The position numbers and the translations under genes are program-made. A stretch of DNA of 64,000 bases. Source: Clostridium sp. 'White wine YQ'. GTDB taxonomy: Bacteria > Bacillota > Clostridia > Clostridiales > Clostridiaceae. Numbering within the stretch: position 1 is the first letter of the stretch; each line of letters starts with the position of its first letter. The notes under the pieces were generated by a model that was not told the DNA's origin, made no database searches, and was given only the letters and a program-made list of their open reading frames with translations. The stretch spans positions 2,030,082-2,094,081 of the forward strand of contig NZ_JAQYUU010000001.1 of the NCBI RefSeq assembly GCF_028728205.1. Direction: 5' to 3'. This document shows positions 1 through 6,601 of this stretch, one piece after another.

Positions 1-509
1 TCTAATCCTTCTTTTGATAGTTCTTCTTTTAATCTTCTAACCTTTTCTTCTCCTTTGCAATTAGCACCATCCATTCTTCTAATGAATTTCCCTTCCTTAA
101 AAGAAAACTTTGTTCCTATTATCTTATCAACTTCCTTAATATTATAAAATTCATTTAAGTAAAATTCTGGTGATGCAGAAATTAAATAAATAAGATATCC
201 TTCGCTTTTCAATTTTCTTATTGTATTAATTGCATCTGCATATAATATACTAGTTAATCTATTTTCATAAAAATCTTTTACTATTATAGCTAAATCAGCC
301 TCATCAACTCCATCAAGAAATTTTAAAAATCCTTCCTTAACTCTTTTCTCATCATAAAACTTTAATCCATACATAACTCCACAATATATAGCCCTCGGTA
401 TGTATCTTATATTCTTAAAATCTTTTTTTATCACATACCTAAACAGCTCCATCAATGTCTCTCGCCTTGTCAATGTAAAATCTATATCGAAAATGGCTAA
501 TTTTATCAT
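1..509 (-). CDS. HAD-superfamily hydrolase, PSPase-like (IB) type, partial (3' end outside window)
   Basis: About 170 N-terminal residues are visible, read from ATG at 509 behind an AAGGAG site. The start shows HAD motif I (DIDFTLT, nucleophile Asp plus general-acid Asp) and a later hydrophobic strand ends in SAS, the motif II position. This arrangement is typical of the phosphoserine-phosphatase-like subfamily IB. The family dephosphorylates small phosphate esters; the substrate cannot be told. The carboxyl end with motif III/IV runs off the window. A terminator for the gene behind it separates the two, so it looks like its own unit. Confidence 0.8.
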   Translation of the reverse strand, partial: MIKLAIFDIDFTLTRRETLMELFRYVIKKDFKNIRYIPRAIYCGVMYGLKFYDEKRVKEGFLKFLDGVDEADLAIIVKDFYENRLTSILYADAINTIRKLKSEGYLIYLISASPEFYLNEFYNIKEVDKIIGTKFSFKEGKFIRRMDGANCKGEEKVRRLKEELSKEGL

Positions 510-585
510 TTTAATTCTCCTTTTTCGTAAAAATATAATTACTTTTCTAATCTATTTAAATATAAATTATTAGTTATATTATACT

Positions 586-636
586 AAAAAAAATGGTGTA
601 AAATGCAATTTAATTGCACTTTACACCTATTTTTTT
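586..636 (-). terminator. Intrinsic terminator of the DUF1292 gene
   Basis: GGTGTAAA... pairs with ...TTTACACC (stem 595-627) and the minus strand continues into a run of T. A T run on the other side also makes it potentially bidirectional. Confidence 0.8.
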
Positions 637-639
637 AAA

Positions 640-993
640 TTATTCTGCTAAATCTTGATAAAATTTAGCTACGCTATTAAATTCTGCTTCATCTTCAACT
701 GGTACTAATGATTCATCTGTATCTGCCTTCATTAAGAAAACTGAATTATCATTTGGATCTTGTACTAGAGCATATACACTTCCTTTAAAAGCTTCTTCTT
801 CTCCAGCATATTCAAAGCTATCAACTACTTCAAATGAAACTATATTTCCTTCTTCATCTTCAAAATCAACAAATAGAGTTTCTTCTTCATGGTCGTGGTC
901 GTGTCCACATCCACAGTCTTCTCCATGATTATGTTCATGATTATGTCCTTCGCAGCCACAACCGCATTCTTTATTTAATTCTTTATCTGACAT
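640..993 (-). CDS. DUF1292 family protein with His/Cys-rich N-terminal segment
   Basis: Small acidic cytoplasmic protein (117 aa from ATG 993). Residues about 9-38 are packed with Cys-Gly-Cys and His-Asn-His/His-Asp-His clusters, then a DUF1292 domain (LFVDFEDEEGNIVSFEVVD...) follows. DUF1292 proteins are widespread in Firmicutes and of unknown function; the rich N-terminus suggests binding of a soft or borderline metal such as Zn or Ni (inference). The start is uncertain: a strong GAAGGAGGTG lies at 1031-1040, far from ATG 993, with a perfect hairpin between. A TTG at 1005, inside the hairpin, would add four residues. Confidence 0.8.
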   Translation of the reverse strand: MSDKELNKECGCGCEGHNHEHNHGEDCGCGHDHDHEEETLFVDFEDEEGNIVSFEVVDSFEYAGEEEAFKGSVYALVQDPNDNSVFLMKADTDESLVPVEDEAEFNSVAKFYQDLAE

Positions 994-1002
994 ATAGTAT
1001 CC

Positions 1003-1040
1003 CAAAGACTAATCTTAGTCTTTGAGAATTCACCTCCTTC
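1003..1040 (-). promoter_or_regulatory. Shine-Dalgarno followed by a perfect hairpin before the start codon
   Basis: Minus strand: GAAGGAGGTG (1040-1031), then CAAAGACTAA and its perfect complement TTAGTCTTTG at 1024-1003, then ATG at 993. The 10-bp arms are separated by only 2 nt, so about 8 bp with a 6-nt loop could form. Linear distance from SD to ATG is 37 nt; folding would shorten it to a workable spacing. Confidence 0.6.
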
Positions 1041-1098
1041 AATTTAGGTATTCATTTAATTTTAACCTTATTTCTTAAATATTAAAAGAAAAATTTTT

Positions 1099-1962
1099 TT
1101 ATTCTTCGAATTCTTCTAGAAAGCTATGCTTAACCCCTTCTTTTTCCCATCCTAATATAGCATCCATAGAAACATTCTCCGCAGCTTTAAATATTGATTT
1201 ATCAACATTATTAAAATTCTTTTTTAAATTTTCAATTAATTCTTTAATTTCATATCTCTTATTGCCTGTTTTCTTTGCTGCAACCATACAAGCACAATTA
1301 AGTGGCCATATTCCAGAACTTTGCGTAAATTTTTGAATATATTGTTCCTCTATATAATAAAGTGGTCTTATTAGTTCTATACCTTCAAAATTCGTTGATT
1401 TAAGTTTTGGAAGCATGGTCTTAAAGTTACCAGCATACAACACATTTAACATAGTAGTCTCAATAACATCATTAAAATGGTGACCTAATGCTAACTTATT
1501 GCATCCTAATTCTTTTGCTTTTGAATATAAAGAGCCTCTTCTCATTCTTGCACACATATAACATGGATAGTCTTGAGCAATTCTATCTACTACATCAAAA
1601 ATTCCCGAATCAAATATTTGTATAGGAATCCCAAGGTAATTGCAATTATCAATGAGTAATTCCTTTATATTTTCATGATACCCTGGATCCGCAACTATAA
1701 ACTCTAAATCAAATTGCATTTGCCCATGTCTTTTTAGTTCCTGAAAAAGTTTTGCCATTATCATAGAGTCTTTCCCCCCGGAAATGGCTACCGCTATCTT
1801 GTCTCCCTCTTCCACAAGCTTATAATCTTGAACTGCCTTTATAAATTTACGCCATATTTGTTTTCTATATTTTTTTATTAAACTTCTTTCTATTTCAGCC
1901 AAGGGTTTTCTTTCATTAAAAGGTACTAAAACCTCACAACCTTGCCCAGCAATATTACTCAT
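1099..1962 (-). CDS. TtcA-family tRNA 2-thiocytidine synthase-like ATP pyrophosphatase
   Basis: N-type ATP-pyrophosphatase of 287 aa with the PP-loop SGGKDS at about 61-66. Two cysteine sites (PCYMCARMRRG and CACMVAAKKTGNKR) fit the Fe-S cluster-binding cysteines of TtcA-type tRNA thiolases, which make 2-thiocytidine at position 32. The GHHFNDVIETT segment is also family-typical. The ATG at 1962 is preferred over GTG 1971 because GAGGTGG lies the right distance upstream and overlaps the GTG. Exact substrate position on tRNA is inferred from family, not shown. Confidence 0.85.
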   Translation of the reverse strand: MSNIAGQGCEVLVPFNERKPLAEIERSLIKKYRKQIWRKFIKAVQDYKLVEEGDKIAVAISGGKDSMIMAKLFQELKRHGQMQFDLEFIVADPGYHENIKELLIDNCNYLGIPIQIFDSGIFDVVDRIAQDYPCYMCARMRRGSLYSKAKELGCNKLALGHHFNDVIETTMLNVLYAGNFKTMLPKLKSTNFEGIELIRPLYYIEEQYIQKFTQSSGIWPLNCACMVAAKKTGNKRYEIKELIENLKKNFNNVDKSIFKAAENVSMDAILGWEKEGVKHSFLEEFEE

Positions 1963-2018
1963 TTTTTCCACCTCATTAATTAGCTTTTAAAATATATTTT
2001 ATTATAGCATCAATATCT

Positions 2019-2150
2019 ATATAATGCATTAAAGAATTTATATGTCACATTCTGGACATTCTTAGGCACAAATGAGTTATTAGTGAACTTAAAACCCTAA
2101 AATATATTTTAATATAATAAAGGTTTATAAATAGTCTTTAATGCAAATAT
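2019..2150. repeat. Interspersed repeat family 2, copy 1
   Basis: Begins ATATAATGCATTAAAGAATT and continues into TTATATGTCAC. It ends near 2135-2145 with TCTTTAATGCA, the inverted complement of TGCATTAAAGA at the left end. The left 28 bases match the element at 48417-48513 with one difference. It lies between queT and the ttcA-like gene and contains no gene. MITE-like by structure. Confidence 0.6.
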
Positions 2151-2180
2151 TCACCAACATTACTAGACTCTTTATAAACC
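2121..2180 (-). terminator. Possible terminator or attenuator after queT
   Basis: AGGTTTATAAA (2121-2131) pairs perfectly with TTTATAAACCT (2170-2180) across a 38-nt loop, 19 bp beyond the queT stop. The minus strand continues with a weak TTTATTATATT. It overlaps the right end of the family-2 repeat, so the role is uncertain. Confidence 0.4.
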
Positions 2181-2198
2181 TTAAACTTTTCCTAAAAA

Positions 2199-2696
2199 CT
2201 ATACTCTATATCCAAGTCTTTTAAAAATATTTTTTTCCTTTAAATATAAATAGATAGGAACTCCAACTACAGTTACAACAACAAACTCCCCTACTCCAAC
2301 TTGGAACATTGTTAGTAATAGTGGAGCCTGCACAACATAATAGAGCATATATCCTATAAAAACTCCATTAATAATTGTTGGCCATAGAGATGCTACAATT
2401 ATTCCCAACTTGCTATCTTTCATTATTTTAATAGTTCCACTCATTAATATAACTGCTACAAAAGTAGCTAAAGTACCAACTGTTATGTCCATAAATCCAT
2501 AAGGCCCTAATAAATTAGCCAAAAAACATCCTAAGGTAAGACCAACTATATAAAACGGATCTACTAATACCAAAAGAACCATGATTTCTGAAATTCTAAA
2601 TTGTATAGGTCCATAAGCTATTGGCGCTATTAGATAAGTAAGTGCAGCATAAATAGCTGCTATAAGTGCGGAATAAACTAATCTTTTTATTTTCAT
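2199..2696 (-). CDS. queT: QueT family queuosine-precursor transporter (ECF S component)
   Basis: Hydrophobic 165-aa protein with about five or six membrane segments. The hallmark stretch PIQFRISEIMVLLVL and the segment LGCFLANLLGP are typical of QueT/COG4708, the substrate-binding S component of an energy-coupling-factor importer for preQ0/preQ1. It would use shared EcfA/EcfT units, which are not encoded here. A preQ1 riboswitch with terminator precedes it, independently supporting the substrate. Good GGAGGAG site before ATG 2696. Confidence 0.9.
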   Translation of the reverse strand: MKIKRLVYSALIAAIYAALTYLIAPIAYGPIQFRISEIMVLLVLVDPFYIVGLTLGCFLANLLGPYGFMDITVGTLATFVAVILMSGTIKIMKDSKLGIIVASLWPTIINGVFIGYMLYYVVQAPLLLTMFQVGVGEFVVVTVVGVPIYLYLKEKNIFKRLGYRV

Positions 2697-2738
2697 TTTT
2701 CTCCTCCAAGATACTATATTAAACCTCTTTTTAAACGT

Positions 2739-2766
2739 AAAAAACCGTAGAAATAATTTCTACGGC
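2739..2766 (-). terminator. Riboswitch-controlled terminator of queT
   Basis: Minus strand GCCGTAGAAATTATTTCTACGG followed by TTTTTTA. The 5' arm GCCGTAG is complementary to CTACGGC in the tail of the preQ1 aptamer (2851-2857), giving mutually exclusive terminator and antiterminator folds. Confidence 0.85.
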
Positions 2767-2847
2767 AAAATAAAGGATTATAATTATTACATTTAATAAT
2801 CCTTAAAACACAACAAATAAATAATAAAATAATTTTATTACTTTCAT

Positions 2848-2893
2848 TGAGCCGTAGTTTTGTTTAAAGACAGGAGGCTTTCGAACTGTCTTA
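2848..2893 (-). ncRNA. PreQ1 riboswitch aptamer (class I-like)
   Basis: Minus strand: AAGACAG, loop TTCGAAAGCCTC, CTGTCTT, then tail TTAAACAAAACTACGGC. The stem, TTC-containing loop and A-rich tail match preQ1-I aptamers, especially the thermophilic type with tail TTAACAAAAC. The end of the tail pairs with the terminator 5' arm. Binding of preQ1 would sequester the tail and allow termination, switching off precursor import when preQ1 is plentiful. Confidence 0.8.
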
Positions 2894-2895
2894 AA

Positions 2896-3000
2896 TATAA
2901 TCTTTAAAATTCTTGCATTATGAGTATAAAACATCAATTACTTAATATCCTGCCCTATGATGTTTTATATGAAATAATACTCTAGAATTTTTAGATTATA
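2896..3000. repeat. Long imperfect inverted repeat upstream of the preQ1 leader
   Basis: TATAATCT at 2896-2903 pairs with AGATTATA at 2993-3000. Pairing continues inward through TAAAATTCT/AGAATTTTTA, GAGTAT/AATACTC and AAAACATCA/TGATGTTTT around a 19-20 nt loop. Together this is a ~105-bp near-continuous hairpin. It ends next to the riboswitch, so it must overlap or touch its promoter. It could be a MITE or a structured RNA. Confidence 0.5.
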
Positions 3001-3067
3001 TTATCAAGCTCTTTAAAATTCTTCATTATTATATTCCATACTCTTTATAAAATCAAGTAACTTTAAA

Positions 3068-3286
3068 TTATATCTCCCGCTTTATTTTCTCTATAATATC
3101 CCCTTGAGAATGTATAATTCTATCTATTTTTTCATTTAACTCATATAACTTATTCTCTAATTTTCTTTGCTTTTGTTCAATTACTTTATTCTGCTCAGCT
3201 ATCCTTTTTATCCTAGAAAGTCCATTAATTATTGCAGCTATAAAAATTATTGTTATTACAAAAAATAAAATTTCTAGCATCTCCAT
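3068..3286 (-). CDS. Small membrane-anchored coiled-coil protein, hypothetical
   Basis: 72 aa. One N-terminal membrane helix (about 3-24, LEILFFVITIIFIAAIINGL) is followed by a charged segment (IKRIAEQNKVIEQKQRKLENKLYELNEKIDRII) with heptad-like spacing. No family recognised. AGGGAGG stands 10 nt before ATG 3286, so the call as a gene is sound. Confidence 0.7.
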   Translation of the reverse strand: MEMLEILFFVITIIFIAAIINGLSRIKRIAEQNKVIEQKQRKLENKLYELNEKIDRIIHSQGDIIEKIKREI

Positions 3287-3351
3287 ATATATTCATCCTC
3301 CCTAAATACCCTTTTGTAAATTATACCAAATATTTATTCATTCACAAAGCA

Positions 3352-3384
3352 ATATAAAAAGACTGTTGCTTTTTACAACAGTCT
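3352..3384 (-). terminator. Intrinsic terminator after the 53-aa gene
   Basis: AGACTGTTG pairs with CAACAGTCT (3360-3368 and 3376-3384); the minus strand then runs TTTTTATATT. It would end the EamA/53-aa transcript, with repeat family 1 copy A lying between the last stop codon and this stem. Confidence 0.8.
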
Positions 3385-3401
3385 CTACCAAACCTATATC
3401 T

Positions 3402-3482
3402 ATAGGGTTTTAAGTTGAACTAATAGTTTATTTATGCCTGATATCAAACAAGAATAAATTAAGTTTCCTATAAAAACCCTAT
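3402..3482 (+). repeat. Interspersed repeat family 1, copy A
   Basis: 81 bp bounded by inverted ends ATAGGGTTTT and AAAACCCTAT, with the core TGCCTGATATCAAACAAGAA. The inner AGTTTATT/AATAAATT arms also pair. It lies three bases past the stop of the 53-aa gene. Other copies: 36566-36646, 44441-44521, 48348-48525, remnant 54517-54537. Confidence 0.8.
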
Positions 3483-3485
3483 TTA

Positions 3486-3647
3486 TTATCTAAATCTATC
3501 ACCCTTAGGTGTATTTTTCGCTACGTTTTGTTCAAATGCCTTAACCGCATCTTTAGTAAAATTACCTGCTTTATACCCTACTTCTGAATTTAAACCATCA
3601 TTCATTACATCGCCTTTTATTCCTGTATTATTTTGTTGTTTTTTCAT
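3486..3647 (-). CDS. 53-aa hydrophilic protein, hypothetical
   Basis: Reads MKKQQNNTGIKGDVMNDGLN... and ends TPKGDRFR. Soluble and polar; no cysteine and no membrane segment. The AAGGAG site lies inside the last codons of the EamA gene, and only 7 bases separate that gene's stop from this ATG, so the two are co-transcribed and probably translationally coupled. Function unknown. Confidence 0.65.
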   Translation of the reverse strand: MKKQQNNTGIKGDVMNDGLNSEVGYKAGNFTKDAVKAFEQNVAKNTPKGDRFR

Positions 3648-3654
3648 ATATCTC

Positions 3655-4527
3655 TCACTCCTTGTCCATATTTATTATCCCTGTACTCAATATAAGTATC
3701 CCACCAACTATGGTTTTTATGCTTACACCTTCTCCCAATAATAGAAATCCATATATTACTGAAGAGACAGGATCAATATAGCTAAGGATTGCAATTTTTT
3801 CAGTAGCTAAACTTTTAAGACTTGTAAAATATAGTATATAGGCTAAACCAGTGTGAATAATTCCTACTACTAATAAGTATCCAACTGTCTTTGTTGAAGT
3901 TATTGTATATTCTCCTCTATAAAGTATTATTGGCAATAAACTTATCGCACTTACAAACATTTGGACAAATGTACTATTTAATCCACTTACACCCTGCACT
4001 TTTTTGTTTATTAAAATAATAAGTGCATATACCAAAGCTGCTAATAGTGCAAAAGATATACCTAAAAAGTGATTGTATTCTCCTGTTTGATTTGTATTAT
4101 TTGAAGTGAGAATAAGAAATAGTCCAAATATTGCAATCACAACTGATATAATGCTCTTTAATTTAATCCTTTCTTTTATAACAAATGGGGCTAATAATAT
4201 AGCTAGTGCAGGTGCTAAATAATATGTTAGTGTTCCATTTGCAATTGTTGTATACTTATATGATTGGAAAAGCAGAATCCAATTCAGGCCTAAGAATATT
4301 CCCAATATGATTAAGATAAATAAAGTTCTTCTGTTTTTTCTATCAAATAATTCACTTAATGAATTTTTAAAATAAAATTTATTAATAAAAAAAATGAATA
4401 CTGTTCCAATAACTGCTCTTGAAAATGCTATTTCTTGTGATGGCAAATTAATATTTTTAACAAATACCCCTAAGCTTCCCCATATAAGCATTGAAATCAT
4501 TAATTTTATTGTGCTGTTATACCTCAT
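3655..4527 (-). CDS. EamA/DMT-superfamily transporter
   Basis: 290-aa membrane protein of ten predicted helices forming two EamA repeats. Hallmarks are LIWGSLGVFVKN near the start, the LAPALAILLAP loop after helix 4, and SYIDPVSSVIYGFLLLGE near the end. Such proteins export amino acids or small metabolites; the substrate is not evident. AAGGAG before ATG 4527. First gene of a two-gene unit with the 53-aa protein. Confidence 0.85.
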   Translation of the reverse strand: MRYNSTIKLMISMLIWGSLGVFVKNINLPSQEIAFSRAVIGTVFIFFINKFYFKNSLSELFDRKNRRTLFILIILGIFLGLNWILLFQSYKYTTIANGTLTYYLAPALAILLAPFVIKERIKLKSIISVVIAIFGLFLILTSNNTNQTGEYNHFLGISFALLAALVYALIILINKKVQGVSGLNSTFVQMFVSAISLLPIILYRGEYTITSTKTVGYLLVVGIIHTGLAYILYFTSLKSLATEKIAILSYIDPVSSVIYGFLLLGEGVSIKTIVGGILILSTGIINMDKE

Positions 4528-4544
4528 TAGTAATCTCCTTAAAA

Positions 4545-4581
4545 AATAACTTAAAGGAATTCAGAAAAACTGAATTCCTTT
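4545..4581 (-). terminator. Terminator of the nucleoside transporter operon
   Basis: AAAGGAATTCAG pairs with CTGAATTCCTTT (4553-4581); the minus strand continues AAGTTATTTTTT. Confidence 0.75.
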
Positions 4582-4609
4582 ATTAATTATACACTATATA
4601 TGCAATTTA

Positions 4610-5536
4610 TCATCTTTCTTCTCTAAAGTATGGTAAACCCAATGAACTTGGTGGTGCATTCTTCTTCGATTTTCTTACTGATATTACAACTAATACTAAA
4701 ATTGTTACTAAGTATGGAAGCATACTTAAGATATAAGGAGAAATTATAGTCTTTTCTAGTCTAAACCCAATAATATCTAAACCTCCAAAAAGATATGAGC
4801 CTAAAATAGCTTTATAAGGATTCCATGCTGCGAATATTACCAAAGCTACTGCAATCCATCCTCTTCCAGATGTGATATTATCTTGCCAAACTGGTACATA
4901 TACTAGTGAAAGATATGCTCCACCTAGCCCAGCTAAAGCTCCTCCTATTATGATATTTACATATTTATAGAGCGATACATTTATACTCACAGAATCTGCT
5001 GCCCCAGGATTTTCACCTACTGCTCTTAGATTTAATCCGATCCTTGTTTTATACATATAAATACCTACAATTATAGTAAGTACATAAGATATATATACAA
5101 AGGTATCTTGGTTAAATAATATATATCCTATAAATGGAATATCACCTAACACCGGTATTTTCATTTGAGCAAAGAAACTCTTTACTGAATCCGGAACTAC
5201 TTGACCAACTACTTTTTGACCAAGTAATGAAGAAACTCCAGTTCCGAAAATGGTTAATGTTAATCCTGTTACTACTTGATTAGTCCTAAATGTTATTGTC
5301 AATACTGCATAAACAAAAGCTCCGAATGCTCCTGCTGCAATTGCTGCAAATAATGCTAAAATAGGATTTCCCGTTCCATATCCCACTAAAAATCCTAAAA
5401 CAGCTCCTAGAAGCATCATTCCTTCTACTCCTAGGTTAAGGTTACCAACCTTTTCAGTTAATATTTCTCCTAAAGTAGCTAATAATAAAGGAGTTCCTGC
5501 AATTATAGCTGCATGTAAAAATGATTCTATATTCAT
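4610..5536 (-). CDS. nupQ: Nucleoside ABC importer permease 2 (NupQ-like)
   Basis: 308-aa permease of the BPD_transp_2 family, about eight to ten membrane helices. NLGVEGMMLLGA near the start and AVGENPGAADSVSIN in the middle are typical of the second permease in BmpA/PnrA-dependent nucleoside importers. Its first codon overlaps the end of the previous permease gene by four bases. The guanine riboswitch at the head of the operon supports a purine nucleoside substrate. Confidence 0.85.
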   Translation of the reverse strand: MNIESFLHAAIIAGTPLLLATLGEILTEKVGNLNLGVEGMMLLGAVLGFLVGYGTGNPILALFAAIAAGAFGAFVYAVLTITFRTNQVVTGLTLTIFGTGVSSLLGQKVVGQVVPDSVKSFFAQMKIPVLGDIPFIGYILFNQDTFVYISYVLTIIVGIYMYKTRIGLNLRAVGENPGAADSVSINVSLYKYVNIIIGGALAGLGGAYLSLVYVPVWQDNITSGRGWIAVALVIFAAWNPYKAILGSYLFGGLDIIGFRLEKTIISPYILSMLPYLVTILVLVVISVRKSKKNAPPSSLGLPYFREER

Positions 5537-6588
5537 CTTTTTACCCCCTTAAAATCTATTTTATATCTAATAAACATTTCACCTGCTAGCACACAAAATA
5601 ATACTAATGCTTGAATAACTGATGCTGCTGCATTTGGTATTCCAAAAGCTGTTTGTATATATGCTCCACCTTGAATTAGAACTCCGAATAAGAAGGATAC
5701 TACAAGGGTAAAAATCGCATTTAAATTTGCAAGCCATGCTATTATAATAGCTGTATTTCCTACACCATTTGTAACTTCAATTGATAAGGTTTGACTAACA
5801 GCTGAAGCCTGAATAAAGCCTACTAAGCCACATAAAGCACCACTTATAAAAACTGCTTTAAATATTGTTTTATTTATATTAATACCTGCATACTTTGCTG
5901 TATTTTTACTTTCCCCTAAAACTGCTATTTCATATCCTAATTTACTATGATTCATAAAGATAAAGAAAACTACCACAATAATTAATGCAATAATCCACCC
6001 TATGTGTACTCCAAATAACTTAGGTAGCAATGCTTTATCAGCGAAGTTTGCTATTTTAGGAAATCCCATAGCATTTTTATCTTTAAGTAAATCAAACTGC
6101 AATAATGTTATAAATTTAAGTGCCACATAATTAAGCATTAACGTAATAATAGTTTCATTTGTATTAAAATATACTTTTAAAAATCCTGCTATCATTGCCC
6201 ATAATCCGCCACATATGATAGCTGCTAAGCACATAAACAAGAGTAATATAGGTTTCGGTAACGCTGTAAAGTTTAATGCAACTATGGCAGCTCCAAAAGC
6301 CCCCATAAATATTTGGCCTTCTCCTCCTATATTCCAAAAAAGCATTTTAAATGCAACACCAACTCCAATTGATGCAATTACTAAAGGTATTGCAACAATA
6401 ATTGTTTGTCTTATTCTATTTGGAGATCCTAATGCACCTTTAATCATTCCTCCAAATACATCTACTGGATTGTTCCCTAATATTAGCAAGAAAATTCCTG
6501 CAATTAAAATAGCTATTACTATAGAAAGAATTCTTATCTTAATATTTGTTGATTTTTTAACTTCTTCTCTTTTAACTAATCTAATCAA
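5533..6588 (-). CDS. nupP: Nucleoside ABC importer permease 1 (NupP-like)
   Basis: 351-aa permease with an N-terminal membrane helix (about 16-36) and GGEGQIFMGAFGAAIVAL, the conserved segment of the larger permease in this importer class. The start is TTG at 6588: AAGGAGG stands 8 nt upstream, overlapping the stop region of the ATPase gene. It pairs with the next permease to form the channel. Confidence 0.85.
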   Translation of the reverse strand: MIRLVKREEVKKSTNIKIRILSIVIAILIAGIFLLILGNNPVDVFGGMIKGALGSPNRIRQTIIVAIPLVIASIGVGVAFKMLFWNIGGEGQIFMGAFGAAIVALNFTALPKPILLLFMCLAAIICGGLWAMIAGFLKVYFNTNETIITLMLNYVALKFITLLQFDLLKDKNAMGFPKIANFADKALLPKLFGVHIGWIIALIIVVVFFIFMNHSKLGYEIAVLGESKNTAKYAGININKTIFKAVFISGALCGLVGFIQASAVSQTLSIEVTNGVGNTAIIIAWLANLNAIFTLVVSFLFGVLIQGGAYIQTAFGIPNAAASVIQALVLFCVLAGEMFIRYKIDFKGVKR

Positions 6589-6601
6589 AATGCTATCCTC
6601 C

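Noticed and set aside
834..1025. Plus-strand open frame of 63 codons
   Set aside because: Mirror of the DUF1292 gene's repetitive codons; no ribosome site and unlikely composition.
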